From NCBI GenBank assembly GCA_014803415.1, contig JAAVBZ010000045.1, positions 62,001 through 126,000 on the forward strand: a DNA stretch of 64,000 nucleotides, in the 5' to 3' direction. The notes below the pieces were generated by a model. It saw only the letters and a program-made list of their open reading frames with translations. It made no database searches and was not told the DNA's origin. Every line of letters begins with the position of its first letter. The stretch's first letter is position 1. This document shows positions 9,136-17,566 of this stretch, one piece after another. The position numbers and the translations under genes are program-made. This stretch comes from Lachnospiraceae bacterium (GTDB lineage Bacteria; Bacillota; Clostridia; Lachnospirales; Lachnospiraceae).

Positions 9136-9507
9136 ATGAAAAATTATACAATTACCGTTAATGGAAACGTATATGATGTAGTAGTAGAAGAAGGCGCATC
9201 TTCAGGAGCACCTACAGCAGCTCCTGCCGCACCCAAGGCAGCACCGAAAGCGGCTCCCAAAGCGGCAGCACCTAAGGCGTCAGCCGGAGCAGGCAGCATT
9301 AGGGTTGAAGCCGGAGCAGCCGGCAAGGTATTTAAGATCGAAGCAAGTGTAGGCCAGGCTGTTAAGGCCGGAGATGCTGTAGTTATTGTGGAAGCCATGA
9401 AAATGGAAATTCCTGTTGTTGCACCTCAGGATGGTACTGTGGCAAGTATTGACGTAGCAGTAGGCGATGCTGTTGAGGCCGGCGCTTTACTGGCAACACT
9501 TAACTAA
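9136..9507 (+). CDS. Biotin carboxyl carrier protein of the decarboxylase/transcarboxylase complex
   Basis: A 123-residue carrier with three parts: a short N-terminal strand region (NYTITVNGNVYDVVVEE), a flexible Ala/Pro/Lys linker (residues ~26-50) and a C-terminal biotinyl domain. The domain carries the biotinylation motif EAMKMEI, with the modified lysine near residue 89. It shuttles carboxybiotin between the carboxyltransferase subunits and the membrane beta subunit. It has the size of GcdC/MmdC or transcarboxylase 1.3S. aggagg lies upstream of the ATG. Confidence 0.92.
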   Translation: MKNYTITVNGNVYDVVVEEGASSGAPTAAPAAPKAAPKAAPKAAAPKASAGAGSIRVEAGAAGKVFKIEASVGQAVKAGDAVVIVEAMKMEIPVVAPQDGTVASIDVAVGDAVEAGALLATLN

Positions 9508-9573
9508 TACGTCACCGGTACATGCGGATTCATTTCACCGCATAGTGCAGAATAACAACAGGAGGTAAAAGAA

Positions 9574-10725
9574 ATGGATTATATCGTAACTACACTGTCC
9601 AATCTGATCCATCAGACTGCTTTCTTTAATCTGACCTGGGGCAATTATCTGATGATCGTTGTGGCCTGTGTATTTCTTTATCTTGCGATTGCTAAGGGCT
9701 TTGAACCATTGCTTTTAACACCTATCGCATTTGGTATGCTGCTTGTTAATATTTATCCTGATATTATGATGAGTATCAAGGATTCTGCAAACGGAACCGG
9801 CGGCTTACTGTATTATTTTTATCTCTTAGATGAATGGGCAATTTTACCTTCCCTGATCTTTATGGGAGTGGGTGCTATGACAGACTTCGGTCCGTTGATT
9901 GCCAATCCTAAGAGCTTCCTGCTCGGTGCTGCAGCACAGTTCGGTATTTTCGCAGCATATTTCGGAGCAATTGCCATGGGCTTTAATGATAAAGCGGCAG
10001 CGGCAATCTCCATTATCGGTGGTGCTGATGGCCCTACCTCCATTTTCCTGGCAGGTAAACTGGGACAGACTGCATTGTTGGGACCTATTGCGGTAGCAGC
10101 ATATTCTTATATGTCGCTGGTACCTATTATTCAGCCGCCTATTATGAAGTTACTTACAACTGAAAAGGAAAGAAAGATCAAGATGGGGCAGCTTCGTCCT
10201 GTATCCAAGCTTGAAAAGATCCTGTTCCCTATCGTTGTTACTATTGTGGTTTGTATGATCCTGCCTACCACAGCGCCCCTTGTAGGTATGCTGATGTTAG
10301 GTAATCTGTTCAGAGAATCAGGTGTTGTAAGACAGCTGACTGATACAGCTTCCAATGCACTTATGTATATTGTAGTTATCCTGCTTGGTACTTCTGTAGG
10401 CGCTACTACAAGTGCGGAAGCATTCCTGAATCTGGATACATTAAAGATCGTTGCGCTTGGTCTGATCGCATTTGCATTCGGTACCGCAGCAGGTGTATTA
10501 TTCGGTAAACTGATGTGCATAGCAACGAAAGGAAAGGTCAATCCGCTTATCGGTTCTGCAGGTGTATCTGCAGTGCCTATGGCAGCCAGAGTTTCTCAGA
10601 AGGTCGGTGCCGAAGCAGATCCTACCAACTTCCTGCTGATGCATGCTATGGGACCTAATGTAGCAGGTGTTATTGGTACGGCTGTTGCTGCCGGAACCTT
10701 TATGGCAGTATTTGGAGTATTTTAA
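9574..10725 (+). CDS. Sodium-translocating decarboxylase beta subunit (OadB/GcdB/MmdB)
   Basis: A 383-residue, highly hydrophobic protein with roughly nine to eleven membrane segments. It contains the family blocks [28 protein letters not shown] (the conserved Asp of the ion site), [10 protein letters not shown] and [12 protein letters not shown]. This subunit decarboxylates carboxybiotin and exports sodium ions. Its length is close to the family norm. aggagg precedes the ATG. Its presence means the complex is membrane-bound and can conserve energy, unlike soluble transcarboxylase. Confidence 0.92.
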   Translation: MDYIVTTLSNLIHQTAFFNLTWGNYLMIVVACVFLYLAIAKGFEPLLLTPIAFGMLLVNIYPDIMMSIKDSANGTGGLLYYFYLLDEWAILPSLIFMGVGAMTDFGPLIANPKSFLLGAAAQFGIFAAYFGAIAMGFNDKAAAAISIIGGADGPTSIFLAGKLGQTALLGPIAVAAYSYMSLVPIIQPPIMKLLTTEKERKIKMGQLRPVSKLEKILFPIVVTIVVCMILPTTAPLVGMLMLGNLFRESGVVRQLTDTASNALMYIVVILLGTSVGATTSAEAFLNLDTLKIVALGLIAFAFGTAAGVLFGKLMCIATKGKVNPLIGSAGVSAVPMAARVSQKVGAEADPTNFLLMHAMGPNVAGVIGTAVAAGTFMAVFGVF

Positions 10726-10728
10726 TAT

Positions 10729-10793
10729 AAACAAGGAGGATAAATCCACCCCTCACCGGGGGTTCGGGTTTTTCTTCGAAAAACAAGGAGGAT
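10729..10793 (+). repeat. 13-bp direct repeat duplicating the SD, with two hairpins between
   Basis: aaacaaggaggat occurs at 10729-10741 and 10781-10793. Between and overlapping the copies are hairpins acccc-tcaccg-ggggt (10748-10763) and gtttttc-ttc-gaaaaac (10768-10784). The first SD has no start codon near it; the second serves the gene at 10800. It resembles a small palindromic insertion with duplicated flanks, or an internal attenuator. Confidence 0.6.
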
Positions 10794-10799
10794 TTAGAA

Positions 10800-12227
10800 A
10801 TGGCAGAACAGGCTAAAAAACCGGTTGGAATCATGGAAACCGTTCTTCGTGACGCACATCAGTCTCTGATCGCTACAAGAATGCCTACCGAAATGATGCT
10901 TCCGATCGTAGAAAAAATGGATAAAGTTGGTTATCACGCAGTAGAGTGCTGGGGTGGTGCTACATTTGATGCTTCCCTTCGTTTCTTAAAAGAAGATCCC
11001 TGGGACAGACTCAGAAAATTAAGAGATGGATTCAAGAATACTAAGTTGCAGATGCTTTTCAGAGGTCAGAACATCTTAGGATACAGACCTTATGCAGACG
11101 ATGTTGTAGACAGCTTTGTAGAAAAGTCTATTGCAAACGGTATTGATATTATCCGTATTTTCGACTGCCTGAACGATCTTAGAAATTTACAGGAAGCAGT
11201 TAATGCTACCAATAAGATCAAAGTACAGGAAGGAAGAGGCCATGCGCAGGTTGCTCTTTCCTATACATTAGGTGATGCTTATACCATGGAATACTGGATG
11301 GATATGGCTAAGAAGATTGAAGAGATGGGTGCAGATTCTATCTGTATCAAGGATATGGCAGGACTTCTTGTTCCTTATAAGGCATCTGAGATGATCTCAG
11401 CTATGAAGTCTGTTACCAAACTTCCTATCCAGCTTCATACACATTATACATCAGGCGTAGCCAGCATGACTTATCTGAAAGCAGTTGAGGCCGGTGTGGA
11501 TGTAATTGACTGTGCAATTTCACCTTTTGCAATGGGTACTTCTCAGCCTGCTACAGAAGTTATGGTTGAAACCTTTAAGGGTACTCCTTATGATACAGGC
11601 TATGATCAGAGTATTTTGTCAGAAATTGCTGATTATTTCAGACCTTACAGAGACGAGTGCCTTGCAAGCGGTCTGTTGAATCCCAAGGTTATGGGTGTAG
11701 ATATTAAGACATTATTATATCAGGTACCGGGCGGTATGCTTTCCAACATGGTGAGCCAGTTGAAGGAGCAGAACGCAGAAGATAAGTATTATGATGTGCT
11801 GAAAGAAATTCCTCAGGTAAGAAAAGACTTGGGAGAGCCTCCGTTAGTTACTCCTTCCTCACAGATCGTTGGTACACAAGCTGTATTTAACGTACTGATG
11901 GGTGAAAGATACAAGATGGCAACCAAGGAAACCAAGGCAGTTCTCCGCGGTGAATATGGACAGACAGTTAAGCCTATGAATCAGGAAATCATTGACAAGG
12001 TCATTCCCGGCGAAAAGAGAATTACCTGTCGCCCTGCCGATCTGATCGAGAACGAAATGGATAAGTTGGAAGCAGAAATGAAGGAATGGAAACAGCAGGA
12101 TGAGGATGTATTATCCTATGCATTATTCCCTCAAGTAGCAACTGATTTCTTCAAATATCGTCAGGCTCAGCAGGAAAAGGTGGATATGACACAGGCTGAT
12201 ACCAAGAATGCTGCTTATCCTGTTTAA
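10800..12227 (+). CDS. Pyruvate/oxaloacetate carboxyltransferase subunit (OadA / transcarboxylase 5S type, no biotin domain)
   Basis: A 475-residue HMGL-like TIM-barrel carboxyltransferase. Visible landmarks are ETVLRDAHQSL (metal-binding Asp), ECWGGATFDASLRFL, LFRGQNILGYR, SICIKDMAGLL (carbamylated-lysine region) and LPIQLHTHYTSG with the metal-binding histidines. It converts oxaloacetate plus biotin to pyruvate plus carboxybiotin, or the reverse. It stops before any biotinyl domain and so depends on the separate carrier gene at 9136. It is the last gene of the operon, followed by a strong terminator. Confidence 0.9.
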   Translation: MAEQAKKPVGIMETVLRDAHQSLIATRMPTEMMLPIVEKMDKVGYHAVECWGGATFDASLRFLKEDPWDRLRKLRDGFKNTKLQMLFRGQNILGYRPYADDVVDSFVEKSIANGIDIIRIFDCLNDLRNLQEAVNATNKIKVQEGRGHAQVALSYTLGDAYTMEYWMDMAKKIEEMGADSICIKDMAGLLVPYKASEMISAMKSVTKLPIQLHTHYTSGVASMTYLKAVEAGVDVIDCAISPFAMGTSQPATEVMVETFKGTPYDTGYDQSILSEIADYFRPYRDECLASGLLNPKVMGVDIKTLLYQVPGGMLSNMVSQLKEQNAEDKYYDVLKEIPQVRKDLGEPPLVTPSSQIVGTQAVFNVLMGERYKMATKETKAVLRGEYGQTVKPMNQEIIDKVIPGEKRITCRPADLIENEMDKLEAEMKEWKQQDEDVLSYALFPQVATDFFKYRQAQQEKVDMTQADTKNAAYPV

Positions 12228-12256
12228 GCAGAAATAAAATAGTATGAGCTAGATAA

Positions 12257-12301
12257 AAAACAGCTAATGATAGAGAAATAAATGTCATTAGCTGTTTTTA
12301 T
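12257..12301 (+). terminator. Intrinsic terminator of the pump operon
   Basis: 14-bp perfect stem aaaacagctaatga (12257-12270) / tcattagctgtttt (12285-12298) with an AT-rich loop and a T-run. The stem resembles the terminator after the next gene (13285-13332). Confidence 0.85.
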
Positions 12302-12328
12302 AAGCTTAAAGTAAAGGGAAAATGAGGT

Positions 12329-13267
12329 ATGGTAATAGAAAATAAACGGTTTGCACTTTTGATCGATGGGGATAATATTTCGGCAAAGTATATTGGGGAT
12401 ATTTTAGAAGAACTTTCTACTTATGGCATCATAACATATAAGCGGATCTACGGAGACTGGACCAGTACACAGTCATCTAAATGGAAAGAAAGGTTGCTGG
12501 AAAATTCAGTTATTCCCATTCAGCAGTTCAGTAATACAATTGGAAAGAATGCTACGGATTCTACTTTGATCATTGACGCCATGGATATTCTATATACAGG
12601 AAACGTAGAAGGATTTTGCATCGTTTCCAGCGACAGTGATTTTACTCGTCTGGCAAGCAGACTGCGTGAATCCGGCATGGAAGTTATTGGTATGGGAGAA
12701 GAGAAAACACCTCGTTCTTTTCGTGTTGCCTGCAGCAGATTTATAAATCTTGAAAATCTGGGGAATCAGGACGAAAACACCGAAAGCAAAGATAAGCAGG
12801 ATGATACTAACACAATTAGAAGAGAGGCAGTTTATAATGCAATCATTAATATCATTACTGAAAATGAAAATAAAGGTAAAAGCGTGGAACTTGGTTCCGT
12901 AGGAAATCGGCTTGTAAATATGTATCCTGATTTTGATGTGAGAAATTATGGTTACAGCCTTCTGTCAAGATTTCTTGAGGATTCCGGATTATTCCAGATG
13001 GAGAAAAAACACAGTATCATTACCATTTCCTTAAAGGATGATAAAAAATCCAAGGAGGAGATCAAAGAATATATAAACACTGTTATTTCGGCATCAGGAA
13101 AAAAAGGGATTGGGTTCAGTGAACTCAGCAATCTTGTTCATGGAAAGTATAATAGTTTTAATGTAAAAGATTACGGTTACAGCCAGTTTTCCAAGTTTAT
13201 ACAGAGCTTTGAGGACGTTGAAACTTTTGATGAAGGTAATAATCAAAAGCGTGTAAGGAAAATTTGA
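12329..13267 (+). CDS. NYN-domain putative ribonuclease with two OST-HTH/LOTUS domains
   Basis: A 312-residue protein. Residues ~5-145 form a NYN (PIN-like) domain with the acidic residues expected for a metal-dependent RNase: LIDGDNIS, KNATDSTLIIDAMD and IVSSDSDFTRLA. Residues ~165-235 and ~240-310 are two OST-HTH (LOTUS) domains, each with a repeated (V/N)-x-YGYS-x-(L/F)S-(R/K)F block; these bind RNA, notably G-rich or structured forms, in relatives. The bacterial role is unknown; RNA processing or decay is the inference. It is monocistronic between two similar hairpin terminators. Confidence 0.82.
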   Translation: MVIENKRFALLIDGDNISAKYIGDILEELSTYGIITYKRIYGDWTSTQSSKWKERLLENSVIPIQQFSNTIGKNATDSTLIIDAMDILYTGNVEGFCIVSSDSDFTRLASRLRESGMEVIGMGEEKTPRSFRVACSRFINLENLGNQDENTESKDKQDDTNTIRREAVYNAIINIITENENKGKSVELGSVGNRLVNMYPDFDVRNYGYSLLSRFLEDSGLFQMEKKHSIITISLKDDKKSKEEIKEYINTVISASGKKGIGFSELSNLVHGKYNSFNVKDYGYSQFSKFIQSFEDVETFDEGNNQKRVRKI

Positions 13268-13284
13268 TATAATTATAGTAGAAT

Positions 13285-13332
13285 AAAAACAGCTGATGAT
13301 CAATTCTAAGCAAAAGATCATCAGCTGTTTTT
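13285..13332. terminator. Bidirectional terminator shared by convergent genes
   Basis: 17-bp perfect stem aaaaacagctgatgatc (13285-13301) / gatcatcagctgttttt (13316-13332). It ends in T-runs on both strands and overlaps the last codons of the minus-strand regulator. Confidence 0.85.
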
Positions 13333-13779
13333 GTGTTCAGCAATGCGATTCTTTTTCTTAAGCTGCATGAAAGAAAGAATATCCTTTTGATCTCGGCTGT
13401 CCAGATGTTCGTAATAATAGAGCAGCAGCCGTTCTTGTCTATCCAAATGTTTCATCTTTTTGCTATTTTCAGGAGCATTTATAAAGTTTAAATACTGATC
13501 TAATTCGTCGGAATCAGTTGAGGATGATGGTCGCTGAGGATTTTGGGCGAAGTCCATATTAATATTATAAGTTACAGCTAGATCCAGAAAATTTTCAACA
13601 GGAATACCATATAATTTGGCAAGATTATAAAGCGAATTGACAGGAGGCGTAATACGCCCTGTTTCATAGTGTGAATAAGTCTGACGGGTAATATTCAGAT
13701 GAGAAGCGATAAACTCCTGAGAATAGTTGTACGATTTGCGAAGCTTCTTTAAATACTGTTCCAGAGTAATGTTATCCAT
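13321..13779 (-). CDS. Xre-family helix-turn-helix regulator
   Basis: A 152-residue protein with a Cro/CI-type helix-turn-helix at residues ~5-62 (LRKSYNYSQEFIASHLNITR, then YSHYETGR and LAKLYGIPVENFLDL). A polar tail follows, including a helical segment near 112-140. The stop codon lies inside the shared terminator stem. It is divergent from the secreted-protein gene at 13963 across 183 bp of AT-rich DNA, so it may control that gene, itself or the downstream glycan locus (inference). The SD tgagg precedes the ATG. Confidence 0.85.
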   Translation of the reverse strand: MDNITLEQYLKKLRKSYNYSQEFIASHLNITRQTYSHYETGRITPPVNSLYNLAKLYGIPVENFLDLAVTYNINMDFAQNPQRPSSSTDSDELDQYLNFINAPENSKKMKHLDRQERLLLYYYEHLDSRDQKDILSFMQLKKKNRIAEHKNS

Positions 13780-13858
13780 TATTATACCTCACAATTTAAC
13801 TTGTTAATATTGCATAAAATGCGTAATCCCCCTTTTACAAATATAGTAAAAAAAGCAC

Positions 13859-13887
13859 TTGAAAATATATTGATAATAGCATATTAT
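13859..13887 (+). promoter_or_regulatory. Promoter of the secreted-protein gene
   Basis: TTGAAA (13859-13864), a 17-bp spacer and TATTAT (13882-13887), about 75 nt before the ATG. The intergenic region also holds a short dyad gcat-aaa-atgc near 13812, a possible site for the divergent Xre regulator. Confidence 0.55.
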
Positions 13888-13962
13888 ATTAAAAGAGCTA
13901 TTATAAATAGCAATTTGATGCAAATAAGTTTGCACCAAAAATATGATGAGAGGAGAAAAGAG

Positions 13963-14610
13963 ATGAAAGCAAGTATCATCAAAAAACTGATGGCTGGAGC
14001 GCTTACAGTTTCTTTAGTGATGGCTCCTGCATTTAGTGCATTTGCTACAACTATCACTAATGTTGAGTCTAAAGTTGAAGAAGCCATATCTTCCGGCACA
14101 TCAGGCGAAGTAACTACTGTTGCAGAAGTTCCTAACACCAGTTCTGTTGCAGGCGTGAAGACAACTGTTGGCGGCGTATATCTTGCAACAAAAGTTAACG
14201 GAAGTATTGTTTCAACCAGCGCAGCTGCTATAGCTGAAAGCTATGGTCTTGCAGGCAATGAAAAGGCTTATGCTAAGTTTTCTAACTTAGATGCAAAGAA
14301 GAGTCCTCTTGCTATGCAGGCTGTTGTTGCAGCAGCGGCATCACAGGGAGCTGAAGTAGGTCCTGTGCTCAATGTAGAATTGGGAAAGATGACAGCAGGC
14401 AAATACAGCTTACTGCCTTCTGACGGTGCAGCGATCAGATTGTCATTTGGCATTCCGAAAAGCTTTGTTCAGGCTGGCAAGACATATGCTGTAGTGGTTG
14501 TTCGCGCAGGCGGCGCAGTATCTATTTTACAGGATATTGATGAAAATCCTAATACTGTTACATTTGATACTACCGGTGGAGCAGGCGCATACGCTATCAT
14601 CAGATATTAA
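13963..14610 (+). CDS. Secreted protein of unknown function
   Basis: A 215-residue protein with a clear signal peptide (MKASIIKKLMAGALTVSLVM, cleavage likely after AFA). The mature part is Ala/Val/Ser/Thr-rich, compact and apparently all-beta, ending AGAYAIIRY. No catalytic motif, anchor or SH3/LysM pattern is visible. Codons are common, GC-richer ones than in the glycan genes, suggesting good expression. An upstream in-frame ATG at 13801 is rejected because aggag lies 8 nt before 13963. I do not recognise the family. It sits between an Xre regulator and a glycan locus, so a surface or matrix role is possible (inference). Confidence 0.75.
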   Translation: MKASIIKKLMAGALTVSLVMAPAFSAFATTITNVESKVEEAISSGTSGEVTTVAEVPNTSSVAGVKTTVGGVYLATKVNGSIVSTSAAAIAESYGLAGNEKAYAKFSNLDAKKSPLAMQAVVAAAASQGAEVGPVLNVELGKMTAGKYSLLPSDGAAIRLSFGIPKSFVQAGKTYAVVVVRAGGAVSILQDIDENPNTVTFDTTGGAGAYAIIRY

Positions 14611-14653
14611 TAAGAAATAGTTAATTTCATGTGAAGCGTAAATGTATTATGGG

Positions 14654-14677
14654 GAAGCTGCTGTAACAGGCAGCTTC
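14654..14677 (+). terminator. Hairpin between secreted protein and glycan locus
   Basis: gaagctgc / gcagcttc stem (14654-14661 with 14670-14677) extended by an inner ctg/cag pairing. No proper T-run follows, so it may be an attenuator or mRNA-stability hairpin rather than a terminator. Confidence 0.4.
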
Positions 14678-14695
14678 TCACATGAAAAGGGACGA

Positions 14696-16450
14696 ATGAA
14701 TTTGAAAAATAATTTGCAGAAGATCAAAAAAAATAATAGCTATTCTCTTTTTGTTTTGTTATTGATCTTTTGTATTTATCAATATGGGATTCAAAAAATA
14801 TGTGGCTTTACCCTGTATCCGGACGAATTCGGATACTGGGCCAGTGCAGCCAATGCCATAGGATATAACTGGTCAGAAGTAGCCTCAATGAGCTCTTATT
14901 ATTCTTTTGGCTATAGCCTTATTTTAATGCCAGTATTAAAAATTTTTGTAAATAGTGTTGCTGCATATAAAGCGGCAGTAACTGTCAATATGCTGTTAAT
15001 GTGTATCAGTGTTTTGCTGATGCAGAAAGTTATTTTTAAGTTATTTCCGGATATAGAAAAGGTAAAAAGTGTTTTTTTGAGCAGTATTGCAGTATTATAC
15101 CCTGCATGGATATTTTATATGCAGATGACAATGACAGAATCACTTTTATTTTTTCTGTTTGTGCTTATTAGCTATCTGTTTTTATATATGTTGGAAAAAC
15201 CGAGAGTACTGACGGCAGTAATGCTGGCTACAGCGCTTATATATATATATTGTGTACATATGCGAACAGTTGGTATGGTAATCGCCTGTATTTTAACATG
15301 TGTTCTTTGGGGAATAGTAAATGCCGGGGAAAAGAAGCGGGCAGGATATACGATTCTTTTTTTTATCACACTTGCTGTAGCAGGATGGATTGCATTAAAA
15401 ATGAAGAACAAAACTATATTGGAAGTTTTTGCTTATGCGGAAAAAGATGTTCTGGCAGGAAATGATTACGGCAGTCAGATTGCTAAGTTAAATAAGATTC
15501 TTACATTTCAGGGAATGATTCAGTTGCTCAAAGAGATGGTCGGCAAAATTTTCTATCTGGGTCTTTCCAGTTTCGGATTCTTTTATTGGGCTGCCATATG
15601 GTGTATGAAAGAGTGTACTAACTTACTTAGAAAAATAGTATACAGAGAAAGCCCTTTTCTTAAGCAATGGATGGCATTGTTTCTGCTTTTGTCTGCACTG
15701 GCTGAAATACTGATAAGCAGTATTTACATGTATGGAGCAGGCAATGTGGATTGCTTAATTTATGGAAGATATGATGAATTTGTTCTTCCTGTCATGATAG
15801 CAGTAGGGATTATTGCCATGGAGAAAAGCAGCTTCCTGTTTTTGGGCACAGTTTTTGCAGGTATCTTTTCAGGAGTGCTTTCTTTCATGCTTCTGAATGT
15901 AATTGAAATAAGAAATATGAAGGGGCTTCGCGGATATCATATCGCAGGACTTAGCTATCTGATAAAAGAAAATAGTATCGATATTTATTTTTTCTTTCGG
16001 GATACATGGATTCTATGCTTTGGAATCATGTTGATTGTGTGTTTCCTTGTATGGCTGAACAGGAGGTTAAAAAGAAATTCTTGGATTCTTGCAGGTATTA
16101 TGGTCATTGAAATAATAGCTGGATTGCAGATTAGCGAGCATTATGTCTATTCTGCCAATAATGTGAATTTTGAAAATCAGATTATTGTGGAGACGATTCT
16201 GGAAAATTGTAACGATAAAGACAAAATTGTTTATCTGGATGAGGGATATCCGGAGTTTATAGACTTTCTGCAGATGCAGCTTAGGGAAAAAAGTATATCA
16301 GTGGTGACAGAGAGAACTTTAAAAAGAGAAGCACTACCCGAATTTATAGTGACACATGTGGATACACAAATGGGTGATTTCCTGCAGGAAGTTTATGACA
16401 GTAAAGTAACAGCAAATACGTTAAATGTATATTTCAATAAAAATACATGA
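14696..16450 (+). CDS. Multi-spanning GT-C-like glycosyltransferase, paralogue 1
   Basis: About 584 residues with 10-12 hydrophobic segments. The first extracytoplasmic loop has a YPDEFGYW block carrying the Asp-Glu pair typical of GT-C enzymes, which use polyprenyl-phosphate sugars outside the membrane. A soluble C-terminal part follows (residues ~495-584). The adjacent GT2 gene, of the polyprenyl-phosphate sugar synthase type, would supply the donor (inference). It is homologous to the protein at 24236 (shared DE...AA...G-x-x-WS-x-V...SYY-x-FG pattern). The start is ATG 14696, or TTG 14702 with better SD spacing. Confidence 0.65.
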   Translation: MNLKNNLQKIKKNNSYSLFVLLLIFCIYQYGIQKICGFTLYPDEFGYWASAANAIGYNWSEVASMSSYYSFGYSLILMPVLKIFVNSVAAYKAAVTVNMLLMCISVLLMQKVIFKLFPDIEKVKSVFLSSIAVLYPAWIFYMQMTMTESLLFFLFVLISYLFLYMLEKPRVLTAVMLATALIYIYCVHMRTVGMVIACILTCVLWGIVNAGEKKRAGYTILFFITLAVAGWIALKMKNKTILEVFAYAEKDVLAGNDYGSQIAKLNKILTFQGMIQLLKEMVGKIFYLGLSSFGFFYWAAIWCMKECTNLLRKIVYRESPFLKQWMALFLLLSALAEILISSIYMYGAGNVDCLIYGRYDEFVLPVMIAVGIIAMEKSSFLFLGTVFAGIFSGVLSFMLLNVIEIRNMKGLRGYHIAGLSYLIKENSIDIYFFFRDTWILCFGIMLIVCFLVWLNRRLKRNSWILAGIMVIEIIAGLQISEHYVYSANNVNFENQIIVETILENCNDKDKIVYLDEGYPEFIDFLQMQLREKSISVVTERTLKREALPEFIVTHVDTQMGDFLQEVYDSKVTANTLNVYFNKNT

Positions 16451-16460
16451 GAGGTGGCTT

Positions 16461-17507
16461 ATGAAACTGATTATTCAGATTCCATGTTATAACGAGGCGG
16501 AAACGCTGGAGATAGCATTGAATGATCTTCCCAGACAACTTAAGGGAATCGATGAAATCGAATATCTGATTATCAATGATGGAAGCAGGGATAATACAGT
16601 GGAAGTTGCCAGGAAGTGGGGCGTTCATCATGTGGTGAATTTTAAACAGAACAAAGGACTGGCCAAAGGATTCATGGCTGGACTGGATGAGTGCCTTCGA
16701 AACGGAGCGGATATTATTGTAAATACCGATGCGGATAATCAATACTGTGCAGAGGATATTGTAGCTTTGATACAGCCAATACTGAATGGAAAAGCAGATA
16801 TGGTAATCGGTGCGAGACCCATCGATCAGACAGAGCATTTTTCTTTTATTAAGAAAAAACTTCAGCATTTCGGAAGCTGGGTAGTAAGAAAGGCTTCTAA
16901 TACAGACATACCGGATGCGCCCAGCGGATTCAGGGCTTTTTCAAGAGAAGCGGCTATGCGGATCAATGTGGTAAATGATTATACATATACACTGGAAACC
17001 ATCGTACAGGCAGGAAGAGAGAAGATTGCTATCACCAGCGTTCCTGTCCGAACCAATGCAGAACTTCGTCCTTCAAGACTGTTTAACAGCATTTTTGGGT
17101 ATGTGAAAAAGAGCATGCTGACAATCCTCCGGGCTTATATGATGTATAAACCTTTAAAATGCTTTGGGTATTTGTCAGTCGCACCAATAGCAGTAGGAAT
17201 TTTGATTGGTTTTCGATTTCTATATTATATGGGGATCGGGCAATCCAGTGGACATGTACAGTCGCTTATTTTGGCTTGTACTTTGATCATTATGGGATTT
17301 CTGACATTTATGATTGGTCTTGTAGCAGATGTGATCGCAGCTAACCGGAAACTTTTGCAGGATACTCAATACCATACGAGGAAGACGGAGTATGATGCGA
17401 TTTATATGCAGATGAAAATGGAGAAGGAAGCTGTGAAGACTTACAGGGTTTTAGCAGATTCAGAGAAAGAAAAGGAGAGCTTGGGAAGTGTTAGCATATC
17501 CTTATGA
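16461..17507 (+). CDS. GT2 glycosyltransferase, polyprenyl-phosphate sugar synthase type
   Basis: A 348-residue protein with a GT-A catalytic domain (residues ~1-215): IPCYNEAETLE at the N-terminus, LIINDGSRDNT and the metal-binding NTDADNQY near residue 91. Two membrane spans follow (~235-260 and ~270-300) plus a cytosolic tail. This matches DPM1/ArnC-like enzymes that load a sugar onto undecaprenyl phosphate. It begins 10 nt after the GT-C-like gene, with SD gaggtgg, so the two probably act together. A candidate terminator follows. Confidence 0.85.
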   Translation: MKLIIQIPCYNEAETLEIALNDLPRQLKGIDEIEYLIINDGSRDNTVEVARKWGVHHVVNFKQNKGLAKGFMAGLDECLRNGADIIVNTDADNQYCAEDIVALIQPILNGKADMVIGARPIDQTEHFSFIKKKLQHFGSWVVRKASNTDIPDAPSGFRAFSREAAMRINVVNDYTYTLETIVQAGREKIAITSVPVRTNAELRPSRLFNSIFGYVKKSMLTILRAYMMYKPLKCFGYLSVAPIAVGILIGFRFLYYMGIGQSSGHVQSLILACTLIIMGFLTFMIGLVADVIAANRKLLQDTQYHTRKTEYDAIYMQMKMEKEAVKTYRVLADSEKEKESLGSVSISL

Positions 17508-17521
17508 CTTAGATTTGAGAA

Positions 17522-17552
17522 CCTTGACAATTTCCTTGTGTCAGGATTTTTT
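17522..17552 (+). terminator. Candidate terminator inside the glycan locus
   Basis: tgaca (17525-17529) pairs with tgtca (17539-17543), extended by cc/gg with one bulged t, then a six-T run (17547-17552). It would separate the first two glycan genes from the rest. A lone TTGACA here has no matching -10. Confidence 0.4.
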
Positions 17553-17566
17553 ATGTGGAGATAAAA

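Noticed and set aside
17525-17552. TTGACA as a promoter inside the glycan locus
   Set aside because: No -10 element at 16-18 bp; the sequence is better explained as the arm of a terminator-like hairpin.
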